From Mesaphorura yosii (lineage: Eukaryota > Arthropoda > Collembola > Poduromorpha > Tullbergiidae), in NCBI GenBank assembly GCA_009869945.1, contig WIXG01000262.1, positions 49,683 to 113,682 on the forward strand: a DNA stretch of 64,000 nt. The letters run 5' to 3'. Below the pieces are notes generated by a model that saw only the letters and a list, made by a program, of their open reading frames with translations, was not told the origin of the DNA and searched no databases. Below, in pieces: positions 11,765 through 24,958 of the stretch (position 1 is the stretch's first letter; each line of letters begins with the position of its first letter). A program made the translations under genes and the position numbers.

Positions 11765-13463
11765 GAACAACAGACTCCGAGTACAGCTTCTCGATTTCGT
11801 GAGGCGGTATGTGCAACAAATCCCGAAGAACTTCTCGCGTGTGCTCGCCTAGTCTCGGTGGCAGACTCCTCGGGCGGTTGTCACCGTCCGAGTACGTGAC
11901 TGCCGGGCCTACAACCTTGTAAGGTCCAAGTTCACGTATGAGACCGTTGTGAAGCACCTGAAATGCCATTCAAGAAGATGTAGCTTTAGCTTTGGCTTTG
12001 GCGCGCGGCGGAAGTCATCAGTCAGACTTGTCAGACTTTGTACCTGTGGATCACTGAACGCTTCGTGCATGTTGTTCACCGGGCCGAAAGGAAACCTGCA
12101 GTCTTTAAAGAGATCCAGCCATTCAGCACACGTCTTTCCTCTCATCGCCGCTTCCATTGCCGGGATCAGTTCCTCTCGGTTCTGAACGCGCAGCGCGTTT
12201 GTCAAAAATCTCTCGTCGGTCTTCAGTTCGGGTAAACTCAGGACGTCACAGACTTCCCTGAATAAATGATCGTTGGCTGAAAAAGTTGGGAGTTAAAAAG
12301 TTAAGCGAAGATTTATTAAGAAGTCGATCATGAAGCTATAAATCTCACCTCCACCAATGATAACCCATTTGTCGTCTTTCGTCTGGAATGCTTGATATGG
12401 CACAATGCTCTCGTGCGCGCTTCCCCAGCGACTCGCCTCCACATCTGCGTTCAAGTAATTTGAGCCAATGTTCACAAGACAAGCGATTTGGGTTGATAAA
12501 AGATTGCAATCTATTTTCTGTCCGCGTTTAGTCTGCAAGGAATAAACATGACAAGATTTAAAGCGAGGCTTTGAAGCACTTAAGCAAATTACCATTACGC
12601 ATTACCTGCTGTCTTTGAAGAAGGGCCGCTATTATCGCGCCGTGAGCGTACAGCCCGGTCGCAATGTCAATCAGAGCCACTCCGACTTTGCACGGCTCAC
12701 TCACATCCTCGCCTTTTCTGCGGGGCCCTGTAATGTGCATGAGGCCACCGATCCCCGCGGCGATCACGTCGTAGCCTCCGCGAGTGACATACGGCCCACT
12801 TGGGCCATAGCCAGTTATGGAGCAGTACACCAGCCCAGGGTTTATGGCGCTGAGGTCCTTGTACCCGAGTCCATATTTGTCCAGCGTGCCAGGCACGTAA
12901 TTCTCAAGCAGAACGTCACACTTTCCAATGAGCTTGTGCACGACGTGAGCTCCTCGTTTCAAGTCCAAGGCTATACTCTTCTTGTTCCGATTCAAGGCCA
13001 CGAAATAGCACGTCATGTCCGCGTCGTTTTTGGTGTACGGTGGGCCCCACTCCCTCGTGTCGTCTCCAATGCCCGGCCGTTCCACTGCACACCAGTACAG
13101 AAACAAGGTCACCTCATATTCTGAGATCTTGATGGTGTACTTCTGCAATCTGCACCACTTACCTTTGATAATTTCTGCTCCCAGGTCGCCGAGCACCATG
13201 GAGCAGTATGGCGCTGCTAAGACTCTGGAAAGATCCAAGACACGAATACCCTGCAATGGACCACCATTCTGACCTTGATTCGGGGTTTGCGGGACTGCAT
13301 CATTTGCACCAACATTTTGAGACGAGGAGCTGTAGTTTCTGCTGCCCAATCGACGTTTTAGGGCAACAACTTGAGTGCAGCTGCAGCCTGGAAGTACGGC
13401 CGTACGAAGCCTTTGCGCTTTGAGAGCGCATGAGACCAGTCTTGAATTAGTTGGCAGATGCAT
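11760..13463 (-). CDS. SUGCT: Succinyl-CoA:glutarate CoA-transferase (SUGCT/C7orf10 family)
   Basis: This is a class III CoA-transferase that moves CoA from succinyl-CoA to glutarate (glutaryl-CoA formation) in mitochondria, linked to lysine and tryptophan catabolism. There are five exons, in transcript order: 13163-13463, 12606-13084, 12349-12532, 12044-12276 and 11760-11957, giving 464 aa. The N-terminal ~60 residues are Arg/Ser-rich and free of acidic residues at first, as in a mitochondrial presequence. The CoA-transferase domain then runs through [55 protein letters not shown] and GLMHITGP. The Asp in GGYDVIA (about residue 206) aligns with the family's catalytic Asp. Downstream blocks [36 protein letters not shown] and GPVNNM match SUGCT in order. 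Intron 1 is in frame with coding sequence, so automatic ORF calls run through it. Confidence 0.95.
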
Positions 13464-14788
13464 TTATCATAGAAAAATAGACGACCGGATGACCACGTTG
13501 ACACTGAACTCAATTGTCGCTTAATTCGGTTCACGTTGTCGTGTCTCAACGCCCAAGTCCAGAGAGCATAGCAGCGAGTTTACTTGTCTCGATGTTGGTT
13601 GTTGGGCTTTGCTACTACTTCTTCCTTTCTGTAAAGCGTATAATGTGCTTGACACTTAATTGCGCGTCGCATGTAACATGAGAAGAGGAGAGATGCGAGC
13701 TGCTTTGTATTGTATTACAATAACAACAGCTGAGAAACAGAACGAGATGAGCTCACGGTCACAAGAACTCAGTTCGCAGTTCAAATGATTCAACCAAAAT
13801 TTCCAGTTCCAGTTAGTTAAAGTTACTACATAATTGCATTACGAGTTAACACTTCAGCTCTTCAGCTCTTCTCACTTTAACTGGAGCACAGACGGCTTAG
13901 TACTTTGTGGTGAGGTCATTTACGGTATTGAACAGCACTTAATCATACACAAACTACAAATAGCTGGTAAGTTAATGCAATTATTCATTTGAAACTGTTT
14001 CAAGTGCTTCACAATTCAGCTGAACCAGCACTACTTTGTAGGAGTTCCTCATTTCTGGACCTTTTCACTACTACTGCTGCTGCTACTCACGTCACAAATT
14101 ATTAAATCCACTGCAAGGCCGGTCTGCTGATTAGCAAGGTATAAAATACTCAAGATAATTTCCATTGATCACTTCATGATAAGGCCTTTATGTAATAGAA
14201 TGTTATGTAATGCATAAACCGTTTGGCAACTACAGGGGTCACCTGCTGCGAATCAATCGCATATCGGAGGATAATGAAAACCCCTTCGGTCAGACCAAGA
14301 CCAACAATGTACTATCAATTGGGTAGGTGAAAATTTCAGATATATTTTTCCTGACATGTCCCGAAGTGAAGCAGCGCCACAAAGCAATGTGCACCTAGTC
14401 TAAATGCACCGGCGGCAGGTTTAGCTGGATCAGCCCACTAATTTCCAGGTCGAGTAGGCTGCTTTAAATATGACATTTTTGATGTTAAACGTGCGTCCAA
14501 GGCCGAAATATTTTTCTTTGACTGCCAGAACGCTTTGTTGAGGTTGTGATGTCTGTATGTATGCTTTCTGTGTTTAATTAGATCAAGTGCTTCGTTAGAC
14601 GGTAGCAGAGACAAAATTTGGAGCGGTTCTAAATCTGTTGACGTGGTCCATTTTGTCAATCCGTGACTGATTTCATGTCTTTCTAAATTTGTGCTTGCCT
14701 TACTACATTAGAGGAAGTAAGTCTCTATCATTGTGTGTCTTACTCTGACCCTTGACCACTTAAATGAACTACTTTTCCAACGATAGTA
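13464..14788. other. Divergent intergenic region between SUGCT and the GH31 gene
   Basis: This 1.3 kb separates two divergently transcribed starts and must hold both promoters. I see no open frame with recognisable content and no RNA gene. Confidence 0.5.
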
Positions 14789-17700
14789 ATGCCGTCGATC
14801 CCTTCGCCAAAAGAAGTTGGAATCAGGATGAAGGTTCTCAGCCCTCAAACGACGGGGTCCTTATTTGGAGAAGACAGGGACGACGAGGAACACGAGCAGC
14901 TAATCGTCGTTCATAAAAACCGAATGCGTGGATGGTGGTATTACCTTCCAAGGATCACGCTAATCACCCTCCTTTTAGTCACGACGCTGACTGTCTTCTC
15001 TCTTATCATGAAAGAGTATTACTTATTGTCAGATCAGGTAAGCTAATAGCTGATTCCTGAAAATGAAGTGACCTCACCTTCCGGCCTGACTCCTAAGCAT
15101 TCTTCTACATTGTGCTTGAACATTGCAGAGAAGTTTTAGTCACCAGTTTTTCGCGGCCGCCGTAGACGCAACGCATCCTGTTCCCTTCAGCTTATCAATT
15201 CAGTGTAATATGGATACAGAAAGAAGATTCGATTGTCATCCGGAGCCGAATGCCTCCGAACACAATTGCGAGGAGAGAAAATGTTGCTGGGTCCCTCAAC
15301 ACCCTGCGTCGGGCATACCGTCTTGCTTCTACTCGAAAAATCAGTACTTTTACAAGTGGTCTGATCCCAATACGACGGAATTTGGGTTAGAAACTTCTGG
15401 AATCATAATTTTACGGTCACCCTTCCAAGAAAACGTCAAGCTTCTGACAATGCGTGTTTACTACGAAACGGAAGACACCGTTCGTATCAAAGTACGTTGT
15501 GATGAGTAAATTATATATATGATGGGATTATTGAGACTCGTCTTATGGTAATGCATGCTTTCTAACAGATTTTTGACGCCCACAAAACACGCTTCGAAGT
15601 ACCACTGAATTACACGGCCCCATCAACGAAGGCGGTCAAGCAGAATTACGAAGTTCAGACTTCCTTGTACGGGATTAAGATATTTCGAAAAGGAATGACT
15701 TTCCCACTGTAAGTTGACAAATCAGAGCTCAGGCCTTTGCTAAATTCGTACATACATACAGAGGTACTTGCATTTAATTTAATGCTTTGGGTTTTGCTTA
15801 GGTTTGACAGCACAGTTGCTCCAATTGTGTTCGCTAATCAGCTGCTAGAAATTTCGACATCACTTCCTTCACCCTTCGTCTACGGGCTCGGCGAAACGCA
15901 AGACTCTCTCGCGAGAAACATGAACTGGACGCGTTCTGTTCTGTGGGCACATGACAAAATTCCTGGAGACAAAGTAACTTCATTTTGTCCGTTTTACTAC
16001 CTTTGTCGAATCACACACACCACGCCAGTGACCACATGGCCGAATTCAATTCCACATTAATATTTTTTTCAGAACCTATATGGATCTCATCCTTTCTACC
16101 TTTGCATGGAAACTGACGGTTCCTCTCACGGAGTCTTCCTCGCGAACAGTAACGCAATGGGTAATTCTAATTTTGTTTTTACTAAATCTGTCACTATTGT
16201 GGCGTTTTTATCAACAGAATATGTGCTCTTTTGCAGAGGTGATATTGCAACCGAATCCAACACCAGCCGTGACATTTCGTACAATTGGAGGAATTTTAGA
16301 CTTGCGAATATTTGTCGGACCGAAGCCCTCAAACGTGATGAACCAATACACGAGTGTGATCGGACGGCCCGCCCTTCCGCCGTACTGGTCTCTCGGATTC
16401 CACCTGTGCAGATTCAATTATCCTACTCTCGCCAACACGAAGCAAATCCTGAACAACAACATCAAGGCTGGGATTCCGATTGATGTGCAGTGGAATGATT
16501 TGGATTACATGGAAGACAGAAAAGATTTCACGTACGATCCGCGCAAGTTCGGAGATTTGCACAGCTTCGTGGAGGACCTTCACGCAGTAAGAATTTTTAG
16601 CATAGCGCATATTTAGAATGACGATGAATAAATTCTTCGGTGTTGTAGGACGGGCGTTATTACGTTCCACTTGTCGACCCTGGCATCAGTGGAGCTGAAC
16701 CTGTTGGTACATACGTCCCCTACGACGAAGGCTTGCGACAAGACATATTCATAAAGGACCACAATGGAGACATATTCGTCGGTAAAGTTTGGAACCCCGT
16801 CTCAACAGTGTGGCCGGATTTCACACACCCAAATGCGACTCATTATTGGATGTACCTGCTCGACTCCTTCCATTCAAATGTCTCCTTTGATGGAATTTGG
16901 CTTGACATGAATGAAGTCTCCAACTTCTGGGACGGGTAAATGCATGAATCAAATGAGTCTGCTTTCACTTAAATTTTGAATTCAAATTGTTGATTTTAAA
17001 ACTCTGTTCAGGGCGAAGAATGGCTGTGTGATAAACTCAACATTGGACAACCCGCCATATCTTCCTCGTGTTGAAGGAGGAAAATTGTACTATAAAACAT
17101 TGTGCCCTTCCGCGAAGCAGTACAAAGGAAGTCACTACGACCTGCATAATCTTTACGGAACTTACGAAACGATCGTAACAGCAGCGTACGTTTTAATATG
17201 TACATGTCTTAACTCAAATGGTATTTCTACATCTAATGTTAACATTTTTCAGAGCACTCGGAGACATTCGCTCGGAGCGGCCTTTCATCATTTCGGTACG
17301 AGCGCATTTATTTCGGCAGTAGGCCGAAGTATTTTTCATGTCAGTAATTTTTTTCTCATTATTTTACAGCGCTCAACTTTTCCTGGACAAGGCCATTACG
17401 GCGGTCATTGGACGGGCGACGTGATTTCATCTTGGGAACACATGAAAGCAAGCATCCCGCAGATTCTGAACTTTGGTCTCTTTGGAATTCCGATGGTGGG
17501 AGCAGATATTTGCGGCTTCAACCAAAATACGACCGTGAAACTGTGTAGGCGGTGGATGCAGCTTGGCGCATTTTACCCCTTCTCAAGAAACCACAACACC
17601 GACGACGCAATCGTAAGTGGCCTTCCACTTTCCTTCCGCATCCCCCCCCACGGATGTCCTTGTGCAAGTCTCACCGAGCTGTCTGATTTTTAGGCTCAAG

Positions 17701-18704
17701 ACCCCTGGTCGCTTGGAGAAGAGGTCGTGAAAGCGTCGAAAGAGACGCTCAGCGTGAGATACAGTCTCTTGCCGTACATGTACAGCGTGTTCTTCCACTC
17801 ACACTTGACTGGCGAACCTGTAGCTCGGGCAATGTTCTATGAGTAAGAAGCAAAATTCTTTCCAGACGAGACTCGAGACTCGCGAAACTACCACCAATTC
17901 GCTATTATCTTTTCTTTTAGATTTCCGGCGGACGTGAACACTTTCACCCTCGAAACTCAGTTCATGCTTGGCCCATCAGTACTTATCATACCAGTTCTGG
18001 AGGAGAACAAAGAATCGACTGTCGACGCGTACTTACCAAAAGGCTGGTGGTATCAGCACTACGATGACACAATCATAGACTCGCTTGGCGAAGTGAAAAC
18101 ATTGACAATTCCTGAAAGGAATCATTCGATTCCGATACTTTACCGAAGTGGAAGCATTGTCATCACACAAGTTCCCGGGCTGACAACAAAGGAAAGTCGA
18201 AAGAACAAATTCAGTATTCACATTTACTTGGACAAGAAGGGCGAGGCACGAGGTCAACTATTTTGGGACGATGGCGTGACTGCTTGTAAGTGGACGAAAT
18301 TTAGGTTGAAAACCCAAAACGCTTCTGCGTTTTAAAGCCAGCGTCTGTTTTTACAATTAGCGCAAGTTGTGGTGGGGAGCTACAATAACTTCACAATGAG
18401 TGTGAAGGACGGTCTCTTTTGGATGGAGACCGATCGCTACCGCTACGACACTGCAAACATGACTCTTGGCTGCATTGAAGTTCGAGGCATCCTGACGGCT
18501 GTCAGCAGCGTGCTCCTGAACAACATCCCGTGGCAGTACACATTAAAGGAAAAGGTAGCAGTTTAATTCAATTAATACTTTCAACTTGCAACGATTCTTA
18601 AAGTAAAGATTCGTAATCGGTGTCCTTTCCAGACTCGGACGCTGGAAATCGTCGACTTGTCTTTGGACTTGAAAGATGGTCTTCAGCTGAAGTGGTCAGC
18701 TTAA
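14789..18704 (+). CDS. GH31 alpha-glucosidase, lysosomal GAA-like, with membrane anchor and trefoil domain
   Basis: This is a glycoside hydrolase family 31 enzyme that releases glucose from the non-reducing ends of alpha-1,4 glucans, as acid alpha-glucosidase and maltase do. Fourteen exons (14789-15037, 15129-15491, 15569-15708, 15802-15973, 16073-16160, 16237-16586, 16649-16935, 17012-17185, 17253-17295, 17370-17612, 17694-17842, 17921-18285, 18361-18554, 18633-18704) give 962 aa. Order of parts: cytosolic tail; one transmembrane segment at ~51-74 (type II anchor); a P-type trefoil with six Cys at ~109-149; N-terminal beta domain; catalytic barrel. The nucleophile is D540 in WLDMNE and the acid/base is D639 in HWTGD; their 99-residue spacing is close to human GAA (98). 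[20 protein letters not shown] and [12 protein letters not shown] favour GAA over the intestinal maltases. It is a single GH31 unit, not duplicated. Lysosomal versus cell-surface location cannot be decided. Confidence 0.94.
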
Positions 18705-19036
18705 GCAGAAGCCGAAGCAACCTGCAGCATCTTCCAACCAATAAACTAATGTCAAGTCAAGGTTATCCCGTTTTATATGTAACTCTTACCTGCTCAGAGA
18801 AACCTCGTACTATGCAAACTTGGTAATTCAATTTCGTACCTGCAGAATTAACTTCTTACCCGCGAAGATTCATTGTACGTCAATAATTTAATAATTAACT
18901 ATGACTAACATTCTCTTGCCTCTTGCATTTCTCAGCTAATTGCATTTACTATTTACTCGACCCGATGTCTGAATTAGTTAAGATCATGCTTAATAATTTG
19001 TAACACGCAAGACTGTTTCATTGCGCACACGAAAGC

Positions 19037-19042
19037 AATAAA
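19037..19042 (+). terminator. Poly(A) signal AATAAA of the GH31 gene
   Basis: AATAAA lies about 330 nt after the GH31 stop. It faces the opposing hexamer at 19053-19058. Confidence 0.5.
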
Positions 19043-19052
19043 CATTTGACAT

Positions 19053-19058
19053 TTTATT
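19053..19058 (-). terminator. Poly(A) signal AATAAA (minus) of the SLC18B1-like gene
   Basis: The plus-strand TTTATT reads AATAAA on the minus strand, about 200 nt beyond the transporter stop at 19257. It lies 10 bp from the plus-strand signal, so the two convergent transcripts probably overlap by a few tens of bases. Confidence 0.45.
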
Positions 19059-19256
19059 ACTACAGAATGATGCCTCAAGGTTTTTACAATATTTGGCGTA
19101 GTCATAAAATGCTAGCGTATTTCTTAAAAGGTACAGGAGAAGAATTAACACACATTAAAAGCTCATGCCTTGCCTACCTTTTGACTAATCCACGAGTATC
19201 ACAAATAATTTCCACCTGACTTGTCCACTTACACGTATTTTGGCAGTGTTTGTTTT

Positions 19257-21982
19257 TTATATTTCAATGGCGCCAGTGGCAGTTATTCCAAGAGTTCTCA
19301 AAACGCCAGGATAGCTTGCGTCCAAATCCGAACAGTTCTCCAATGAAGTCGAAGATATCTCGGGACTGGTGCTGCTAGTTGCGCTCGTCACAACATCCTT
19401 TGCAACACTTCTGAGTTTTTCCGTCGAAGGTCCCGGCGTAATCTGATTTTCTTGATGCGGATCAAGAAGCCTGAGTTTTTCTTGTGCCCTGTCGCTCAGT
19501 GAGTCTTCATTCTTCCCCGTCGTCGTCAATGAGCTTGAGCCTGACTTGTCGCTTATTCCGCTGTCGTAGATTTCGGAGCTTCGCATTTTGTCCGTGATGC
19601 TCTGTCTTGAGCCCGAGTCAGTTTTAGCTTCGTCGTGTTCAGAGCAAGTTTGAAAGTGGAAGAACACAATGAGCGCCTACAAAATTGTGACAATAAATTT
19701 CTACAGAACTTTAACTTTAAGCAACCGAACCACACTACACGCTTCACTTACGGTTCCAAGGCAAATTCCAGCCATGACAGTTGAACAAATTGGGAATCCT
19801 AAATGATCCATTAAAAATCCTCCCAAAGACGGCCCAGTTACCTCACTGCAAGACCAAATACGAATTGTTACATTGTTCACAGGGAACTCGAAGAAATCAC
19901 GTGCTTACCCGAAGGAATACATTGACGACCAAAGACCGCCTATCAGACCGTACGTAGCCGTCTCATCTCCGTAACCTCTCTCACTGCAAACACAAACCCA
20001 TTTTACAATGCTGAAATGATGAATGAAAACACCAAAATTTGTGAGTTTCTAACATTGCAACGTCGAGCATCGCCTCGAAAGTTGGCAGCAGTGTCATTGA
20101 AATAGAAGCTCCAAGAATCACGAGGGCCACCACGTTTATCCAAACCGAACTAAAAATTACAGTGATCACATAACTCTATGATTCAAGTCTGCAGATTAGA
20201 GCTCTTCGGTTTCCATTGAAATGCTCTTACTTTTCCAGTGGAATTAAAGGCGAAGGCCCCAACAGGAGTAGGCCAACTGATGAAACGGAAAGTCCTATGA
20301 CCATCATGATCCAAGTTCGGTTCATTCTATCAGCAAGGAGACCCCAGCATGGGCTCGAAATTGCGTACAGCACTGACGCAATTAGGAAAAACAGTGCAAG
20401 CTCTTTTGCTGAAAAATTGAACTGAAAACAAAGTAAACAAAACTTATGTCAGTTTTCCAGCTTATAAAATAGGAATACAAATCTCCAAATCCGGTTCACC
20501 GTCTTCGCACCTCTCTCAAATGCGGTTCTAAAGTTGGATCAAGGAATGACCACGTGTTGGAAGCCACGATAATCACCAGTGATAGAATAAAGATTGGCCG
20601 TATTTTGGCCAACTTCCACATGCTTTCAGATGGTTCGGGATCCATGTCATCGTCATCATTGGATGGCAAGAGGAAAAGGTTCAGTGGGATGGTCAAGATC
20701 ATGAACGCGCCCAAACTGTAGAAAGGCAGGCCGTAGCCTCCGAAGTCGAATAAAAATCCACCGATTGCTGGCCCAAACGACATGCCCAGTCCCACAAATG
20801 TCTCGAGCACTCCCAACACGGCTCCGATGTTATCCGGAAATATTTTCGCCACGAACGTGTAGCTTGACGTTGCAAACGCAGCGGCACCCACGGCTTCGAA
20901 AATCCTCACAAGAAAGCAATACGCCGTAAACAGTTCTAGCGACTCCACTTGATCAAGAAGCCTGCAGTAGAAAATGACCATCAGCAAAAACAATACCAAA
21001 AGGCATAGTACAGGAAGGAAATTGAATTTTAATTACCCAAATAAAATGTTGCAGCAGCCACCGAGAAAAACGCCAATCGTTAGTAAAAATTTCGGACCAA
21101 CCATCGAAACCTGAACATATATCATGAAATGTTGAAAATGCGGAAGCAATGCGGCAACAAAGTAGAAAATTAAGCTTACGGCTTTTCCCATAAACGGAGA
21201 CGCGATAAAGACGGTTAGCGCGTAGACGCTGAACACGAATCCTGACACCCACGGCGGCATGCCCTTCTTACTAGCCTGAAAATGCGGTGCAAAACATTAG
21301 CACAATATTGCGTCATTTCGCGAATGTCGCTTACTTCGTTTGGGAAAAACGGTGCCAGAATGGACATGGCACAGAAACTTGTGAAATCCACCAAAGCGAT
21401 CGAAGCTAACGCACACTTTTGTCGTCGTGTAAACTTCGTCACTGTCTTCAGGTTAAACGTTGATGCATGATGATGACGATTCTTGTGACCTCGTAGCAAT
21501 TTCACCCGCATTTCTTGAATGTCATCGTCCATCAGCATTTGAAAGTCCGATTCGGATTTTGTTCGCATAATGGGTCTATAAAGTAAGCATGAATGAAATC
21601 ACGCGAGTGAGCAAATGATCACAGCATATAATTATTGGCGTGGAATGGTAGTAAAAAAATATTTCCGGGAAAATTACCTTCTGCGACTTCTGGCAATCTG
21701 CTGCAACTGCGATTTGTATGGGCCGTCATTATCAGCATTCCGACCAGTCGCCGATTGTTCACGAATTTGCGTGATGAGCGAACAATTCAAGTCATCCAGG
21801 AATTGAGCATTCAGGTCGATGTTTATGCTTGTACTGTCATCCGAATCAGATTCATCGGAATTATTGTTGCTGACTTCAGACCCGTCGGCGAAGTTAACGC
21901 TAATGTGAGGCATTGATGAGGAGTTGCATCCGTTCTGTTGAATTGTCCCGTAATTTCCACCCTTGCTATTGTTGAAACTCAT
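19257..21982 (-). CDS. SLC18B1: MFS transporter, SLC18B1-like (vesicular polyamine transporter family)
   Basis: This is a major facilitator membrane protein closest to SLC18B1, whose vertebrate member carries polyamines into vesicles. Ten exons in transcript order (21678-21982, 21335-21575, 21180-21275, 21037-21110, 20511-20961, 20231-20421, 20054-20149, 19909-19983, 19752-19845, 19257-19676) give 680 aa. The core has the SLC18B1 pattern: LVDFTSFCAMSILAPFFPNE (TM1), MPPWVSGFVFSVYALTVF (TM2), GPAIGGFLFDFGGYGLPF (TM5-6 hinge), TYGLIGGLWSSMYSFG and GPSLGGFLMDHLGFP in the second half. An acidic D-run (NDDDDMDPEP) fills the central cytosolic loop. Long Ser/Asp-rich N-terminal (~135 aa) and Ser/Thr-rich C-terminal (~125 aa) cytosolic tails make it longer than human SLC18B1 (456 aa). 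The intron after exon 7 starts with a weak donor (GTTAGA). The substrate is inferred from family only. Confidence 0.88.
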
Positions 21983-24958
21983 TTTGACTAAGAAACTGAT
22001 TAACACGAAAAGACTAGTTGCGAAACTAGCGGTTCAAAAACTAGCGGCAAGTTAATTTAACAGCTTATTAATTGCCAACTAATTAACGTTAATAACGGTT
22101 TACTGCTACTTTGAAGATAATTTTTAATTGAGAACCTTCTACTATTAAAATTACTACTGCAATTTGTTGACTTGTAGCAGTTGGATAACAGCAAAAGTAT
22201 CTCAGATTGAAGTTTGTTTAAAATATGGAGTAGAGAAATATCTGAAGCGATTGAGGATGATGATGGCGGAGGTGGGTACACAAAGAATTTCTGAGCCAAG
22301 TGTTTCACCATCGGGACCCGGGAGTGGAATGACGGCTTGATTGCGAGTAAAATGGCTGGTGCTCCTTTATTCGTCAGTCGGCGGTGCCGACACAATAACT
22401 TGAGAACTTTGGAAATCTACGACAAAGAGAGAAATAAATTACGATGTGACCTTTCCCTATTGGCCGATCAGCTAAATTCAGCGCAAGACGCTTCTGGTGG
22501 TCGATTCCTTCAATAGGAACAAAGTTAAGATAGTTGTGGTGATACTCAACTGTGTCTGCTGCTCAGTGCAGAATTAAATTTTAAAAATCTCTGCTCAACA
22601 AGGCTTAAGACTGGGGTCATTGGGGTGAGAAAACTAAGCTTGGGTACCGATTACAAGGTAAGTATACGAAACATTTTAAGCAAGACTTTAAATGCTGAAA
22701 ACAGTACTTACGTTTTCCGGTGATGTGCTCTATTAATACGTGAATATCTTCAAAGCTGCTGTCAATGCGCACTTATGTGTCAATTTTGCACCTTGCTCGC
22801 GAAGTGCACTGACGCAGCAGTGCTTAGCAAATGCCAAATGCGTTAAAAATTTGCTTTAATGCTAGATTCACGAGCAAGCGAACATGAACGAGTTTTGGCA
22901 AACTACATCGCTAATGTTCGTAATAACCTTGAGTTACGGACAACCTTTTCTTTCAAGTTATGTTTATGACTGACTGGTCTTTGCCACCACATACGAGAAG
23001 GGAAGGCAATAAAAATGTTTGTGAAGCCGGCACGCAGCCAGAGCCCAGTCGGCTTTGTTAAACGAGACAGGAATTTCAGTAAATAACTGCGTTGCTCGCT
23101 TACTAAACGATGTCAACTCGACACGACAGTAAGAAGGACGCTCTTAATAAAAACTGGAATTGACCAAGTAAAATTCGTATTCGGCAACACAAACGATTGA
23201 AATGATAACTCAAACGCAACGGCAATGGAATAGTACAAGACCTAATTTGATGATTGCGTAGCTTCCGAGTTCAATGCAATGCATTTCTGATGGATTCATT
23301 CTGTTATCAGCAAAACACATGGCAAACATGAACAGTAACAATTCATATTCGTTCTCCATCAGCTATTAGCGTGTTAAGCTTCATCGAATGAGAGAATTTG
23401 TGACGAGGATCATGGACCCTGTTTGTATTATGAAATCATCCTTTGTCCTCAGTCCATCCAAATGGCCGACTGCCACTGTTGACTGTTGACTATCGACAGT
23501 CAGTAACTGATAGGCAGGCAATTCGTTGTATGCGCAGTACGTGAACGTGTAGTGCATCATGTGATTTATCGACAGATCCAATTCAGCACTGTTTTCACCC
23601 AGTTCATGGAATGATCAATCCATGAACTGACGACACCTCCGAGTTCTATATTTAATGTTTGCATTCGTCACAAGACAGAGATAAGGTGAAATAATTCCAA
23701 GTGGTCAAGCCTGGAATCATACGAAATGATGAAAGTTATGAGAGCTCTTGCCCGTTGTTTACGATTGCTCACAAGACCACCTGATTTCAGAATCTTTGCT
23801 TGATTCGACTTGTTTGTGTCTCGTGAACCCGTCAAAAATCCAGAATCATGAATAGACACTAATTAAACAGTCCAAAAGTCCAAACTCAGGCTAGATATTG
23901 GAACTGATCGGAATGCGAATAATGCATTAAATGGATCTAAATGAACTGCCTTCCGTGTATGAAATTTTGTGCGATTTGTAAGTTCTTGCCAAAAGCAATA
24001 GCCCTATTTAAGTGAAGAACCGGAAATAAGTACTGTACTAACCGTAATTAAAACCAGGTGCGGCCAGAGTTGAGTTGATTGCGGACTGGGCGACTTGAGA
24101 ACTTGAATGAGACTGGGTACCTCGCACTGCGCTAGCGAAGGAAGTTGAAAAGTTGAAACTGAAATCGAAACTGCAAACGGGCAACCTTTTCACCTTCGAA
24201 ATAAAATAGCGATTTAACTTTATATTAATTATGACTGACTCAATGACTGAACGGTACGGCACGCAAAGAGTGACTGACGCTGGGCGGGCAAAGTGCAAAA
24301 TCGGCGTACCATGCTCAAATGCTCATGTAGAGTCAAGCATCAAGGGGAGTTAACGCAATTAATGTGTTGAATTCGTAATTCATATTTTAGCTTTTGCATT
24401 GCACGATGATAAATTGATAAAGGCATCAATATCAAAGCACTACACAGGTTCCAGCATGTTCGGTCAATGTGAGCTGGACTATCGTCAGTCCAGCCATTCC
24501 GAGCCACCAGCTGCAACATCCACATATGCATTTAACTAGGATGGTTCAGAATGTTCAGTGGCAGGTGGCCTTGAGCTCGAACAACTCCAGAATTGAAGAA
24601 CGACTATCAATTTAACAATTACATGCAGATTCGCAAGTAATTCCGCGTAAAAAAAACTACTCATTGCCCATTGGCCGTGATTTTATTGAGAGCGTTGAAA
24701 ACCTCAGATTTGAAATGTTGCATTAATCAAAAAGTACTTAACTACAGTAGGTTATTAGTATCGGTCCTTAGCAGCTATCAGTGTTTCAATTTTGGCTTGG
24801 CACGTGTGCTTGCACGCGCGTGTGCGAGGTGCAAGGATCCAAGGCATGACCATCGCTTGACGCCGATTTTGATTGCGTATATGGATAATATTTTGAATGT
24901 TACAGGCTGTATTCGAGTTTTCGCACTTGACCTCCACCGCATTTTTGCGAATTAACGC
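21983..24958. other. 3-kb intergenic region between the SLC18B1-like gene and renalase
   Basis: This region separates two divergent starts and is AT-rich. It holds one clear inverted repeat (23600-23629) and otherwise only short open frames without recognisable content. Confidence 0.5.
23600..23629. repeat. Perfect 11-bp inverted repeat with 8-nt loop
   Basis: Arms CAGTTCATGGA and TCCATGAACTG flank ATGATCAA. The arms match perfectly, so the sequence can form a hairpin. It lies inside the intergenic region, about 1.3 kb upstream of the renalase start. Its function is unknown. Confidence 0.7.
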
